This document shows, piece after piece, positions 1 to 10,544 of a stretch of DNA of 64,000 bases (positions are counted from its first letter, which is position 1; each line of letters opens with the position of its first letter). The translations under genes and the position numbers were made by a program. Source of the DNA: Isoetes taiwanensis. Lineage: Eukaryota; Streptophyta; Lycopodiopsida; Isoetales; Isoetaceae. The stretch is taken from the NCBI GenBank assembly GCA_021234155.1, contig JAJEKV010000060.1, positions 5,478,323-5,542,322 on the forward strand, given 5' to 3'. The notes beneath the pieces were generated by a model that saw only the letters and a list, made by a program, of their open reading frames with translations, was not told the DNA's origin and did no database searches.

Positions 1-710
1 CCTGCAGAGCCATTATGGTTCCAATTGGATGAATGTGGGCACAACGGGAAACATGACGTGCGCTATTTTTCTTGATTTTTTTGTCTTTTCCCAGTTTTTG
101 CTGTTTAAACCCAAATCTTAGCATTCTTCTCTCTGAATTCATCAATTTCTGCTCGATTTGGATCGAATTTGAAGGAGATCTGCTTGCTGCCCCTGTAGAG
201 GGCCAGCACCAACCAATTCCTCAAAACTTAAGCTCTTGATGGATATAAAAATCTTCACAATTCTCAAGCATGGACCGAGATTTACTTGTGGTTTTCTATC
301 AGGATCCCCCTCGGAATTATGAAATTCATTGGTAACCAACAATTTCTTTTCCGATTCTTTATTTCAGCAAGAGTACACCTTTGTTCCTAGCTGCATTGAA
401 TTCGAAACAGAGATGCTTAATTCTTGGTTGGAGGAATTCATAGGTGACAGCAAGATCGTAGCAACAGGAATTTTTAGAGTTAATTGTGACTGGGAAGAAG
501 AAAAAATCATTGTGAAGGTTTACCCAGACAATTAGAGCAAAGTTTTAGAACAACTCAATTTAGCATTTTGTCTTCAGATTTGTTATTTCATGGCGAACTC
601 ATGGTTAATTGATCCATCTTAGATGTAGAATTCTGCTCCCTTTTCAATCTCCCTCAATTTCTCTGCTTTCAAACTCCTTGTTTCTTTCTCCTGGCCTTTT
701 CTCATCATAA

Positions 711-2512
711 ATGGAGTCGACTGTTATTTCTAAAAAAGTTTTTTTCCCAAAAAAACCTAAACATTCAAACAATTTCCATTCTCCATCAAGCTTTGCAACT
801 CCCGCCTTCCGACAGAACCGATCTTTTCTTACAGTTAAGTGATCTCCTAAAAAACCCTTCTGAATTTCTTAAGTTTGGAGATTTTTCTAACCTGGACCTC
901 TCAAATAAAGGCATGCATCCCCTTGATCATTTCCCTCCAATATGGGATAATCTTTGCAAAGATCCAGGGTACAATGGCACTCCAATTTTGATGCTAATGG
1001 TGTTCCTATCCAAGCTGGTGTTCCTAGGCCTGTGGTTCCAACTCGAACAGACCGACAATGGGCAAATGATTTGGATCTTTTGAAAGCTGTGACCCCGCCT
1101 TCTGTGGATATGTTCAAAGGTATTACCTTAAAATCTCCCTTGATAGCCTCTAGAATTGAAACTCTGAAAAATAATGCTGTCATAGCGAGAGTTAGTAGTG
1201 TTGGCCTTAAAATTGACAGGATGTGGGATCAATTACTAAAATTTCATAAGGGGATAGTTATCAACTCTTTTGGCTGAACTATCCTTATCTTATGATTGAA
1301 TGTGCCAATACACTGCTAACTATCTTCTCAAGATTGGAACTACAACCTGTGACTCCTTTCAATTGTCTTTTCTCAAATGGGACCCTTACTTGTCTTTCAA
1401 AAAACTGGACATATTTTGTATTGCTTCTGTTTCTATGAGTGATCTGAGTCCTATTTATTGGCATGAAGAATGCTATTCTTCAATTTTCAATTCCTTTGGG
1501 ACCTACATTGCCTCTGATAATTTCCCCTACAGGCCTCCAAGATGTTATATTCAAATTGACCTTTCTAAACCTGTGCCAACATTATTCCATTCACTGATTT
1601 CTTTGGCCAAATTAATTCCCTACATCTCAGATGGATTGGTCTACCATGTATTTGCCTGAAGTGCAATTCTAGACACTTTGCAAATACTGGCTGTGTTGAA
1701 AACAATAGCTTAAACATTGACAAAGGGAAAGGGACAGATGATGGCTACAATGACAGTATACAGCATGATAATCTTCAACAAAGGGATGGCTGTGAAAATA
1801 TTATATCTGAAAAGGCAAATGCAGACATTCAAAGAGGTCAGAATAAAAATACAAATGGCAGCTTCAAGAGGATTCAAAAAAAGAAAAAAACTGCAAATGA
1901 CAAATCTTCCAACTCGACTGCTCCCACTAGCTTCAAGAGCCAATTTTCTGGCTACTCTTCCTTGGAGCAACCACCTATTAAAATCTCTGTTTTGAACAGA
2001 GGCTCTATTGGCATGAATTATGAAGGACAGTATGGTATATTTTAGCTGATCAATTGGATGAATTTTGTGCAGACTCAATTGAGCCAAATGTTTTACCTTC
2101 ACCTACCAAAACCTCCAGCATCCAAAATGCCATTGCATATCCTTGCCTTATTGATTTATCCCCTGTTTCTTCTCCATCCCTACCAAACACAAATAAGGTT
2201 GGATTTATTTCCCCAGACATTGCTCTCCAGATGTCACAACTGCAAGAGGATATTAATCGAAGTTTGATCAGTTCATCAGGAAAGGAAAATCAAGATAGCT
2301 TATTTAGACATGAAGTCCATGATGACAAGGCTCAGGAAGTAGCAAGTCAGGTCAATTTAACAAAAGAGTCAGATGTAATGATATCAGATTCTGAGACAGT
2401 GTGTGAACAAACTGGAAACACAGATACTGAAATGGTACCAGACACTCCAATAAGGGAAATCATTGCTGAGGCCAACATTATCAGGGAAGATCATCTACTG
2501 GAGGAGCTTTAA
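711..2512 (+). pseudogene. LINE ORF1 (RNA-binding gag-like protein), decayed
   Basis: The ATG at 711 opens a frame beginning MESTVISKKVFFPKK, which stops after about 40 codons. Homologous-looking sequence continues in other frames. The stretch 1440-1660 reads WHEECYSSIFNSFGTY and later YIQIDLSKPVP, the pattern of the plant LINE ORF1 domain that precedes a zinc knuckle. Around 1650-1685 a frame reads CLKC..H....C, a CCHC-like knuckle. The 3' part (2054-2512) is an acidic, Ser/Thr-rich tail. In plant L1 elements ORF1 binds the element RNA. At least three frame breaks are needed to read it through. The class is well supported; exact limits are not. Confidence 0.6.
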
Positions 2513-2899
2513 ACCAGGCAAGATCTTAATCCCAACCATATTAATAATTTTGATTTTAATAATCAAGCTTCTAAAGATCAATGTATATCTAAATTTTGGG
2601 AGCTGTCACCTTTAAATAATATACATTATGATAAGGAAAATTCCAATCCCAATTTTGATTGGAATGATGATATCTTCCTTGATAAGCCCCCAGATTCCAT
2701 TCTTGAGGGCACTAGCAAGGCCATTAGCAATGTCAAAATCTCTGGCAATAAGAAAAAGAAAAAGTCTACCTCTAAGTCCATAAAAATCTCTGGAACCCCT
2801 GCAGCTAATACCAGACACAAAACTAGCAGAAAAACCAGAAGCCATCATTAATTGGCCTTTATTCTATCTGCTTTATTTTCTTCTTCTTGTAACTCAAGG

Positions 2900-5800
2900 A
2901 TGAAGATTATGACCTGGAATTTAAGGGGAATTAAAGGCCCCCTAAAAAGAAGAAGAACCGTTGCCCAGATAAGGCAATATAATGCTGATATCATTCTTCG
3001 TCAAGAACTCAGATTACCCTTGTTTGAGTGCTCCAATTTGGATGATTGGATTTCCCCAGGATATTCTTCAACTTGGATTGAGGCTAATGGAACTTCTGGT
3101 GGTCTATGCATTATTTGGAGAAACTTGACTCACACAGCTATCTATAATAGCCCTTGCAGATCTTGCCAAGCTGTTTCTTTCTCTATAAATGGTATGGATT
3201 TTGGAATAATAAATATCTATGCCTCAACAAGTCCAAAGGTTAGGGAAACTACTTGGCCTCAAATTGATAACTGGTTAAATAACCAGAATATCACATCTTG
3301 GATTTTTGCAGGAGACTTTAACAACACTCCCTCTTGGGACCTCAAAATTGGCAAGCATATCAATATGTCTTCTAAGGAAAAAGATTGATGGTCCACTCTT
3401 CTGGATAACCATCTATTCCATCACATTCCTTCCTCTACTGCCAAATTTACATGGTCAAACAAACAAAATGGCAACAAGAGTTTTTTGTGCTTTGGACAGA
3501 TTCTACATCACCAACTTAAATAATCCTATCTGGGATAATTGTTTGGTTTCCAGTGATGAAAGCACATCTATCTCGGATCATCAGCCTCAATTTTTATCTA
3601 CTAGGCTTGAAATCTCTCAAAGAAGGCAAGGCAACATTCCATATAAATTTAACACCATGCTTCTCAATTCTGAGAGATTTTGTGTTGATTTTAGGAACTT
3701 CTACTCCAGTCTTTCTAGGGTTTAAAGCAATGATAATCATTCCATGAGAGATTTTTATGCAAATATTAAGACTGCTAAATCTTGGATCAAGGGCTGGTCT
3801 AAAATATATCATGCTGAGAAAAACAAAGAGAAGTTGTCATTGCTTCAGGAAATTAAACAGGTTAGAATTCAGCTTCAACAGGATCCCAAGAACCTTGATC
3901 TTCATTTGCTGGAAGGTAACCTTGAGAATGCCATCAAAATTATAGAGGAGTCTGATGCAAAAGGTGCTGCCATCAGATGTAAGCTCAAATATCATTCGAA
4001 TATGGACAATGGCAACTCAAAATTCTTCTTTCAGGTGGCCAAGAATAGGCTCCTGAAATCTAATATCTCCTCTGTGCTGAATGATGATAATTCTATCATT
4101 GACAATTATGTTGACATATCTGCTTTTTTTAGTGGGAAATATAAAGCTCTATTTTTTAACACTCAGAGAGACTCTCAAGGTAATCCTAAGCCTAACTCTA
4201 AGGCTGATGAATTTTTCAAAATGGTGGATTCTTTGCCTAATATGTCCAATCCTCCCCAAAATCTTCTTATGAATGACAATCTGAGCATTCTTCCAAATTG
4301 TGAAGAGATCTATGCCACTCTTAAATCTTTTCAAAAAGGTAAGAGCCCGGGCCCTGATGGGTTTCCCCCTGGATTTTACATTGCATTTTGAGATACTACC
4401 AAATCAGATTTTGTGCACATGGTTCAGGGATTTTGGAATTCAAATTATCTTCACCCTGCCATATCTGCTGGCTTGATCTCTCTCATTCCCAAATCTGATG
4501 ATCCCAAATAATTCTCGGATTGGAGACCTATATCTTTAACTAATTCCTCTTACAAAGTATGTGCCAAAATCATTGCAAATAGAATTAAAGGGCATCTGCA
4601 AGATATCATTAGTCCTTGCCAATCTGCTTTCCTTCCAAACAGATATATCTTGGATAATTACATTGCTGCCATGGAAGGCCTTCACTAGAATAAACACACT
4701 AATCAAGGCTGTATCCTTCTTAAACTTGATTTTCTCAAAGGCCTTTGATTCTGTGCATTGGGAATTCATTGATTTTGCTCTAAGGAAAATTGGCTTCTCA
4801 AATAAAATCATCCAACTAATTCTTGGTCTTAAGTCCAGATCCCAATCATCTGTTCTTATTAATGGTTCTCTAGGTGCATTCTTTTCTTTAGCCAGAGGAG
4901 TGAGGCAAGGCTGTCCTTTAGCCCCTACATCTTTATTGCTGTCACTGAAATTTTGACTAGAGTCATTAATCATCAACAGCAAATTGGAAATATCAAGGGT
5001 TTAATTTTACCTGATAATACTTCCAACATGAATATTCTCCAGTATGCTGATGACTCATTCAGTTTTCTTTAAAATGATATTCATAACATTGGGAATTACC
5101 TAAGTATTATTAGCTGCTTTGGTGCTGCTTCTGGCATTAATTTGAATTTGGACAAGTGTTCTATCATGGGGGAAACAAATCAACAATCTATCCTTGGGAT
5201 TAAATGTTTTCAGACTTCTCAAGCTATCAATTTGTTGGGAATGCCATTATCTTTAGACTCTAATATTAAGGGTCTCTGGTCTCCTATTCTTTCTCGGATC
5301 AAAAGAAAGTTAAATAATTATGGTAACTGTTTGTCTCTTGCTGGTAGATCCATAATTGCAAATGCTGTGATTGCAAGCTCTCACATCTACTTTTCCTCTG
5401 CTTTGCTTGCCCCTAAAAATGTCTATCTTCAGCTTGAGAGAATTGTCGAAAAAATCATTTGGTTAGCTGGAATCACATCACAAGATCTAAATCTCATGGG
5501 GGTCTTGGTTGCAAGAATTTATTTTTGCATGGAGTGGCTTTAGCTGGCAAGCATGTCTGGAGAGCAATTTTTCATAAAGATAATCCAGCCTCTGTTTTCA
5601 TTAAATACTGGTTTCAAAATTGTGGTATTAAAGGGCATCCCTCTATCAGTCATCAACTTCCCTCCTCTATTTTCTTTGGTATTAATCCAGCTAAAAATAT
5701 CTCCCCTCTCATGAGAAATTTGGTATTAGCCTGGAACAGGATCTCAAATTTCATGACACACAATAATCCAGATCTATTCCATTTGACTACATCTCTATTC

Positions 5801-6229
5801 TGGAATCCTATCTTATCCAAAGAGAATGACATCCCTCTTGCTATCAATCATCCCAAGATCTAGAAAAAATGGTCTCTGTATGGAATTACTTCAGTTGGGG
5901 ATCTTAGAATAGATGACAGATGGATCTCGTGGACTGCTCTCAAAAGGAAAATTGGTGGAACCTCTTCTGATAGGAACCTCTTCAACATTAACACTATGAA
6001 TTCTAATATTGATTGGTCTTGCAAGGGGAAATACATTTATAAAGTTTCCATGATTTATAAAATGTTAGCTTACAACAACACTCCTTCAAAAGTTAAAATC
6101 TACTGGAGCCTAAATGATGAGGAAGTTTATAGAGTCCACAGGAACACTTGGTTATCCTACTGCCCTCCAAAAGTTTTTTATTTCATCTGGTTGCTAGCCA
6201 ACAAAAGCTTATCCAATTTAGAGAGCATT
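2900..6229 (+). pseudogene. LINE ORF2: AP endonuclease + reverse transcriptase, frameshifted
   Basis: The probable start is the ATG at 2900 (MKIMTWNLRGI), the usual opening of a plant L1 endonuclease. Visible endonuclease motifs are the WNLRGI asparagine, QEL (catalytic Glu region), GDFN and a later SDHQP. RT motifs follow: GKSPGPDGFPPGFY near 4340, WRPISLTN near 4525, LDFLKAFDSVHWEF (motif A) near 4725, GVRQGCPLAP near 4900 and QYADDS (motif C) near 5040. Downstream are the GRSIIANAVIASSHIY region and a zf-RVT-like start ending at 6229. The two enzymes would nick target DNA and prime reverse transcription there. Stops and indels occur about every 0.4-0.7 kb, so no full protein is made. Confidence 0.85.
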
Positions 6230-6234
6230 GCAAA
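6230..6234. repeat. Target-site duplication GCAAA, left copy
   Basis: GCAAA directly precedes the TG that opens the left LTR. The same five bases occur at 19596-19600 directly after the final CA of the right LTR. A 5-bp duplication is normal for Ty3/gypsy integrases. The LINE reading resumes after the right copy, confirming a simple insertion. Confidence 0.92.
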
Positions 6235-6384
6235 TGTGACGTTCAAAGCCACCGATATATCGGCCCGGGATTATACCCGTCTACCTACAACGTCCGCATT
6301 ACCGCGCCACTCGGTGGCGGTGTGCGCTAGCGTCTAACAGCGAAAGTGGCCCTAGGGGAAAAGCGTGCGAAAATATGTGCAACT

Positions 6385-6509
6385 ATTAATGTGCACATTT
6401 TCCAATGTACACATTAATGGAGCACACATTTCCAAGTGGACACTTCAATCCAAGTGGGCCACACCCATAGGTGCAATTAATGTGCACATTTTCCAATGTA
6501 CACATTAAT
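6385..6509. repeat. Two near-palindromes in LTR U3
   Basis: Two copies (6385-6418 and 6476-6509) of an inverted repeat with arms ATTAATGTGCACATT and AATGTACACATTAAT around TTCC. Both recur in the right LTR from about 18064. Their place 120-250 bases upstream of the LTR TATA box fits an enhancer or binding site; that role is inference. Confidence 0.6.
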
Positions 6510-6630
6510 GTGGGCACACATTTCCATGTGTGCACATTTGGCCACCTAGCCCTTAAAGGCAAGTGGGCCCATTTCCAATTATCCCACATGCCAAAAGGGG
6601 ATAATTGGAAACCCTAACCAACCCCCTTGT

Positions 6631-6638
6631 CTATATAG
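6631..6638 (+). promoter_or_regulatory. LTR TATA box
   Basis: CTATATAG in a context conserved in both LTRs (also 18309-18316), followed by about 80 bases to a pyrimidine-rich leader. It is the probable core promoter of the genomic transcript. Confidence 0.55.
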
Positions 6639-7920
6639 GGTAGGAAACCCTAACTAGCCCAATTTTCGATTTTAGGGCTTCAGAACTCTGTTTTGGCTGC
6701 CTCAACAGCCAAAACCGCATCCCAGACTCTGACTGGGAGAATTGCATCCTTAGTTTCTCTAGATTGGCGTTTGTGGGGATGGTCGAGCTTCAGGTCGGGA
6801 GGAGCCCCTCAAAGGATCGGGTAATTGGCCAATTAGATAGTCTAAGCCCTATTTTAGTCATTGAATCAGTAGGTTTAGCCTATTAGATTGGCCATAGCAG
6901 CCCTCTAGATCTCTAGATAGCAGATTCTAACTAAAGAACCTAACTCTATGTTGTAGATTAGATCTTGTTCTTTAGTTCTTCTGTGATGTATATGGATGAT
7001 GTATCTCTATGAACTCCTTGTATTGGGAAGGGGGTAGAGACCTACAAAGCTTTGTAGTCGATGCTCTAGAGTAGCCTCTCTAGCACACCTTGTAGATGCG
7101 GCGTGCACAAAGAGCCACACACTGGTTGTGGGTGAAGGGGGCGGCCGGCTTATAAGGAGGTCAGGTGTTACGACTCTTGAGCGATCCCTATGGTGTGTTA
7201 GTGCTACCCGGGGATCATTGTGACTAGGTCTAATGGCTTGCCCCGCTGCGTGTGGGCAAGGCATGGGCTCGACACTCGTGAGGTGGTGGATATGACCTTC
7301 CATTGAGTTCAAGTCGAATACGGGCAGTGGCCCTCTAGTCACCTTGAGTCAGCATGGAGATCTCACGGAGGGAGTGATCCCTACACGCCCCATCGGGCTG
7401 GGGAGATGGAACCGGGGAATAGCCCTTTTGGCTATGCATCCGTGGGCTCTGATCAGTCCCAACACTTTTCAGCCTACTCGCAAAGTGTGCACGGGGAGGG
7501 CGGATGGAGTGGACAACCCTAAGCCATGTTCATGCCCGACCAAATCCATTGCCATGAATGCATGCGCAATGAACTCACGGAGACCCAAACCACGGGTCAT
7601 CCCTTTGAGTCGAGCCTTGGGTAGGATTCCCTATGTGATGTCTTTGATCTTTGTCTATGCAGAGATATGTGGAGGACCATCCTTGAGATGGTCACATGAT
7701 GTTGATGTATTACTCTACCGACATGTATGTTTTACGCTTCAGCGACTAGGTAGGCCACGAGGGAGGCGGGGTGCAATGACCCTTCCACTCTTCCCTTTGG
7801 AACCCGTCACGTTTGCAGTGTCATGTGGAGGCCCTGTATTAGCATGGAGCTGGTATGGGGAAGAACTCTGTTTGTATATCACGGTGAGTGCAGGTATCAC
7901 AGTAGGGGGGCGTCCGCGAG

Positions 7921-7936
7921 TGGTATCGAGCTATGT
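7921..7936 (+). other. Primer-binding site, initiator Met-tRNA type
   Basis: TGGTATCGAGCTATG lies immediately after the 5' LTR. It differs by a small gap from the common plant retrotransposon site TGGTATCAGAGC, complementary to the 3' end of initiator Met-tRNA. Position and sequence together fix the LTR/internal boundary. Confidence 0.75.
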
Positions 7937-8118
7937 TCTTGGAGACCAAGAGCAAAGCAGCCATGTTCATAGCACTAACTTGATAGGATCCTTAAACCCG
8001 AAAAATGGGAAATTGTTTTTCTCATTTTTTGTAGTTTATGCTAAGCTAGTAACTTGTTAAAATGAATAGAAACTTAAAAGATTAAAAATTAATGAGCCAA
8101 CATCAAAAAAAGTAGGGT

Positions 8119-8370
8119 GGTCTCACACGTCGCGCCGGGACAGATTTCTAGATTCTAGGAATCGTCTTTGGAAATAACGATGAGACATTCAACTTTGACA
8201 CCAAAAAGTTGTAAATTACATTAAAATACCTTGATAATTCTAATTTTAAGCTAAGAATTAGTAGATTTAGCATGTTACATGTTAATTTAATAGTGGGCCC
8301 CACCATGTCTCTGCGTCAGCGCCCAGGGCGGGTTTCTAGATTCTAGGAATCGGGAACAACGTGTGAGACC
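8119..8370. promoter_or_regulatory. First pair of palindromic hairpins upstream of the H3-like ORF
   Basis: Two imperfect palindromes (8119-8186 and 8306-8370) share outer arms like GTCTCACACGTCGCG / ACGTGTGAGAC and a core ATTTCTAGATTCTAGGAAT. The same motif occurs twice more at 9977-10242. Both pairs lie upstream of a TATAAATA box. Roles as binding sites, insulators or RNA hairpins are all possible; the sequence shows only the repeated palindrome and its placement. Confidence 0.7.
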
Positions 8371-8442
8371 TTGCTTAATTAGGTGTTTTAGATGCCTTAG
8401 ACAACCCAAAAGGTAGTTTAAAAGTTGACCTAAATTTGGCCC

Positions 8443-8450
8443 TATAAATA
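8443..8450 (+). promoter_or_regulatory. TATA box of the H3-like unit
   Basis: TATAAATA, about 70 bases downstream of the second hairpin, is followed by a pyrimidine-rich leader. The same arrangement occurs at 10419. It suggests the H3-like ORF has its own promoter inside the element rather than relying only on the LTR. Confidence 0.55.
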
Positions 8451-8957
8451 GAACCGGACCCCTCCCATTTTTCTGTTCTTCCTAGAACTTTGCTCGTCTT
8501 TGTCAAAGGCGATCTTCGGTGCTTGGCTCCGATCGACAAACCGTAAGATGATGGCCCACTGAAGCGGGCTGCCAGGAAAGCCCTGGCCAAGCGGATCCTC
8601 CGGCGCCCGGCCTCTGGCCTCTTTCCGCAGGATTCTTCAGGGAGCGCCTTCTCCCGGCGGCAGATCTTCGTCGGTGAAGAAAGCAGGTCGGGCCGGGGCG
8701 ACCATCTGTGAGAACTCTTGGAGGCGGCGGGCCCATGACGATCCACGAGATCCTCGAGGGAAATTGCGGTAGGGGAGGGGAAGCGAGGCAGCACCTTGGG
8801 AGGCAACACCAGGGGAGGGGCGCCAGCCCAGGAGGAGGAGGCGGCCGGACCCATCAGCAGCCAAGAACAACCCCGGCTGAGATCCCCTGCAGGAGGAGGC
8901 GGGTAGGAGAGGAGCAAAGCCCAGCCGGACGCTCACCCCGGAAGAAGAGGCCTCTTC

Positions 8958-9833
8958 GTGACGCTTGGCCCACAAGTACGGTCAAAAGAGCGCCACGGGA
9001 GCAGGAGAACAAAGAGTCGGGAAGACGCCAGCGGATCCAAGAAGAGGAAGGCCAAGGCCATAAAGGCAGGCAAGAGGAAGGTGGTCAAGGTTGGGAAGAG
9101 GGCAGAGAACCTTGTCATCAACGAGCCGTCGGGAGAGGAGACCCCGGCCACTACCGACGATTCGGACCAAGACTACGTGCCGGGCGCAGACGGGGCAAGC
9201 TCTTCAAAGCCCCCGGTCGTAGAGGAAGAGGTCCCAGAGCAGACGGCCCAAGAACAGGAGGAGGCCGGGCAGGTGGCGAAGCCCCCACCGTTCCCGACGT
9301 GGGATAGGGTCAAGGCCCCACGGCCGCAACGGGAAGCATATGTGATAGACCCCCTAAAGGTCTATCAGAAGAGGATCAGGGAGCACAACGCGTATATGGC
9401 AAAGTGGGAGGCGTACAACGCATATTACCAGGAGCACCGGGTGAGAACGATTGAAGGCGGTCGCCCGACGAAGAGCCAGACACTGAAGCCCCCTCCACCA
9501 AAGCCCAAGCCTCCCCGAGCACCAGGGAAGAAGCGGAGCAAGAAGAAACAGCTGGAAGACAGGGCACTCAAGGAGATCCGCCACTTCCAGAAGAGTTACG
9601 GACTCCTGATTCCCCGGGCGCCGTTCCAGCGTTTGGTCCGCGAAGTCATGCAAGACTACAACACAGACATGCGCGTGACCGACGAGATGCTGCTGTGTTT
9701 ACAAGAGGCGGCCGAAGCGCATATAGTAAAGCATTTTGAAGATTCAACGGCCTGCACGGTGCACGCGAAGAGGGTTACCCTCATGAGGCAGGATATGTAT
9801 CTTGCCAGGCACATCAAGGGAGAACGCCCTTGA
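8958..9833 (+). CDS. Histone H3-fold protein encoded inside the LTR retrotransposon
   Basis: Open frame of 291 codons from a GTG at 8958; an in-frame TAG at 8904 lies upstream and no ATG precedes the histone part, so the true start may need a spliced exon or a corrected frameshift. Residues 203-291 align without gaps to H3 from the N helix to the C terminus: ALKEIRHFQKS, then LLIPRAPFQRLVREV, CLQEAAEAH, HAKRVTLMRQD and ARHIKGERP. Against canonical H3 I count 50 of 89 identities. HFQKS..LLIP and RVTLMR..D recall CENH3, but loop 1 (QDYNTDMR) has canonical length. The H3K56 position is K and the K79 position is N. The tail (1-202) is Lys/Arg-rich, then acidic, then Pro-rich, with a Tyr-rich helix near 131-161, and lacks the canonical H3 tail. 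It may load on chromatin or package element nucleic acid; both are inference. Confidence 0.85.
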   Translation: MTLGPQVRSKERHGSRRTKSREDASGSKKRKAKAIKAGKRKVVKVGKRAENLVINEPSGEETPATTDDSDQDYVPGADGASSSKPPVVEEEVPEQTAQEQEEAGQVAKPPPFPTWDRVKAPRPQREAYVIDPLKVYQKRIREHNAYMAKWEAYNAYYQEHRVRTIEGGRPTKSQTLKPPPPKPKPPRAPGKKRSKKKQLEDRALKEIRHFQKSYGLLIPRAPFQRLVREVMQDYNTDMRVTDEMLLCLQEAAEAHIVKHFEDSTACTVHAKRVTLMRQDMYLARHIKGERP

Positions 9834-9976
9834 ACCTTGTAAATAACTGAAAAATTTTGTTAATATAAAGAAATTTTTGTGTAAATGAAGTGTCAAACCC
9901 TGTTTAAATAGGTCAAGATATCGATCCCTAGCCTTTGTTCTAATTAAATTGGAGTTTTGAGCAAAATTGAGACGAT

Positions 9977-10242
9977 GTCTCACACGTCGCGCCAGGACAG
10001 ATTTCTACATTTTAGAAATCGGGCTGGGCGCAACGTGTGAGACCATGCCCAAAAATGCCCAAAACAGCTCCAAATCGACCAAGTAAGGGGTCAATTCTGC
10101 CTAACTCGATGAGTTTAGTGGAATTCTGACCTTAGATCACCTAAATTGAGTAATCCCTAGCCCAATTGGGACCCATGTCTCACACGTCGCGGCCGGAGAC
10201 GATTTCTACATTTTAGAAATGGGCTAGGCTAACGATGAGACC
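9977..10242. promoter_or_regulatory. Second pair of palindromic hairpins, upstream of gag
   Basis: Palindromes at 9977-10043 and 10177-10242. Each has GTCTCACACGTCGCG on the left, the core GATTTCTACATTTTAGAAAT, and a right arm ending GTGTGAGACC (first) or GATGAGACC (second). They match the pair at 8119-8370 in sequence and spacing, so the module was duplicated or assembled on both sides of the H3-like ORF. Confidence 0.7.
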
Positions 10243-10418
10243 CCGCACCATTCATCACCAAATGATCTCCAAATTGCACAATAGGTTCAGTAGCTGTCCT
10301 TAGCATGCTCAAACCCTAGAAATATACTTCAAACTTGCAATTGCATCACTTAATAGGTTAGAATTGCCTAATCTCAGTAAATTCTAAGTCATCCAAAAAT
10401 TAGGGTTTTCCCCTTTTC

Positions 10419-10426
10419 TATAAATA
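10419..10426 (+). promoter_or_regulatory. TATA box upstream of gag
   Basis: TATAAATA followed by a leader sharing TTTGCTC, GGCGATCTT and a CGATCCG-like stretch with the leader after the 8443 TATA box. The paired modules imply two separate transcripts, one for the H3-like protein and one for gag-pol. Confidence 0.5.
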
Positions 10427-10544
10427 AGTCCCCCATTTCTCAATTGGCACCCCGCAAATTTGCTCCCCCTTTGCTTAGGGCGATCTTTCAGCTCCCTCGA
10501 GGCTTGCCACGATCCGTTTGATACTCCCCTTCTTTGCTAGATCA

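Larger units (their letters stand above)
1..6229 (+). mobile_element. L1-type LINE, 5' part, interrupted by an LTR retrotransposon
   Basis: A non-LTR retrotransposon lies in plus orientation with an ORF1 (from 711) and an endonuclease/reverse transcriptase ORF2 (from 2900). The reading frame is broken many times, so this is a dead or error-containing copy. It stops at 6229 inside the C-terminal zinc-binding part of ORF2, where the gypsy element inserted, and resumes at 19601. Positions 1-710 contain only short ORFs and look like 5' leader; the true 5' end is not visible and may lie outside the window. Confidence 0.85.
6235..7919 (+). repeat. 5' LTR
   Basis: It begins TGTGACGTTC and runs to the base before the primer-binding site. 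It aligns along its length with 17917-19595. The copies differ by many small indels and substitutions, often at CG-containing spots (for example ACACGCC versus ACCTGCC). The terminal ACGTCACA seen in the right LTR is blurred here, so the left LTR end is accurate only to a few bases. ORFs within it (for example 7344-8060) have no recognisable similarity. Confidence 0.9.

Noticed and set aside
7344-8060. 238-codon ORF in the 5' LTR
   Set aside because: It spans the LTR/primer-site boundary, is not open in the right LTR, and resembles no protein.
8375-9170. Several GC-rich ORFs on both strands overlapping the H3-like frame (for example 8375-8917 minus, 8708-9307 plus)
   Set aside because: They are shadows of GC-rich DNA with low-complexity Gly/Arg/Pro translations; only the frame with the H3 fold has recognisable similarity.
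8958-9833. A resident host CENH3 gene
   Set aside because: Loop 1 has canonical H3 length, the tail is unlike known CENH3 tails, and the frame lies between LTR and gag in sense orientation with element-specific repeats on both sides.
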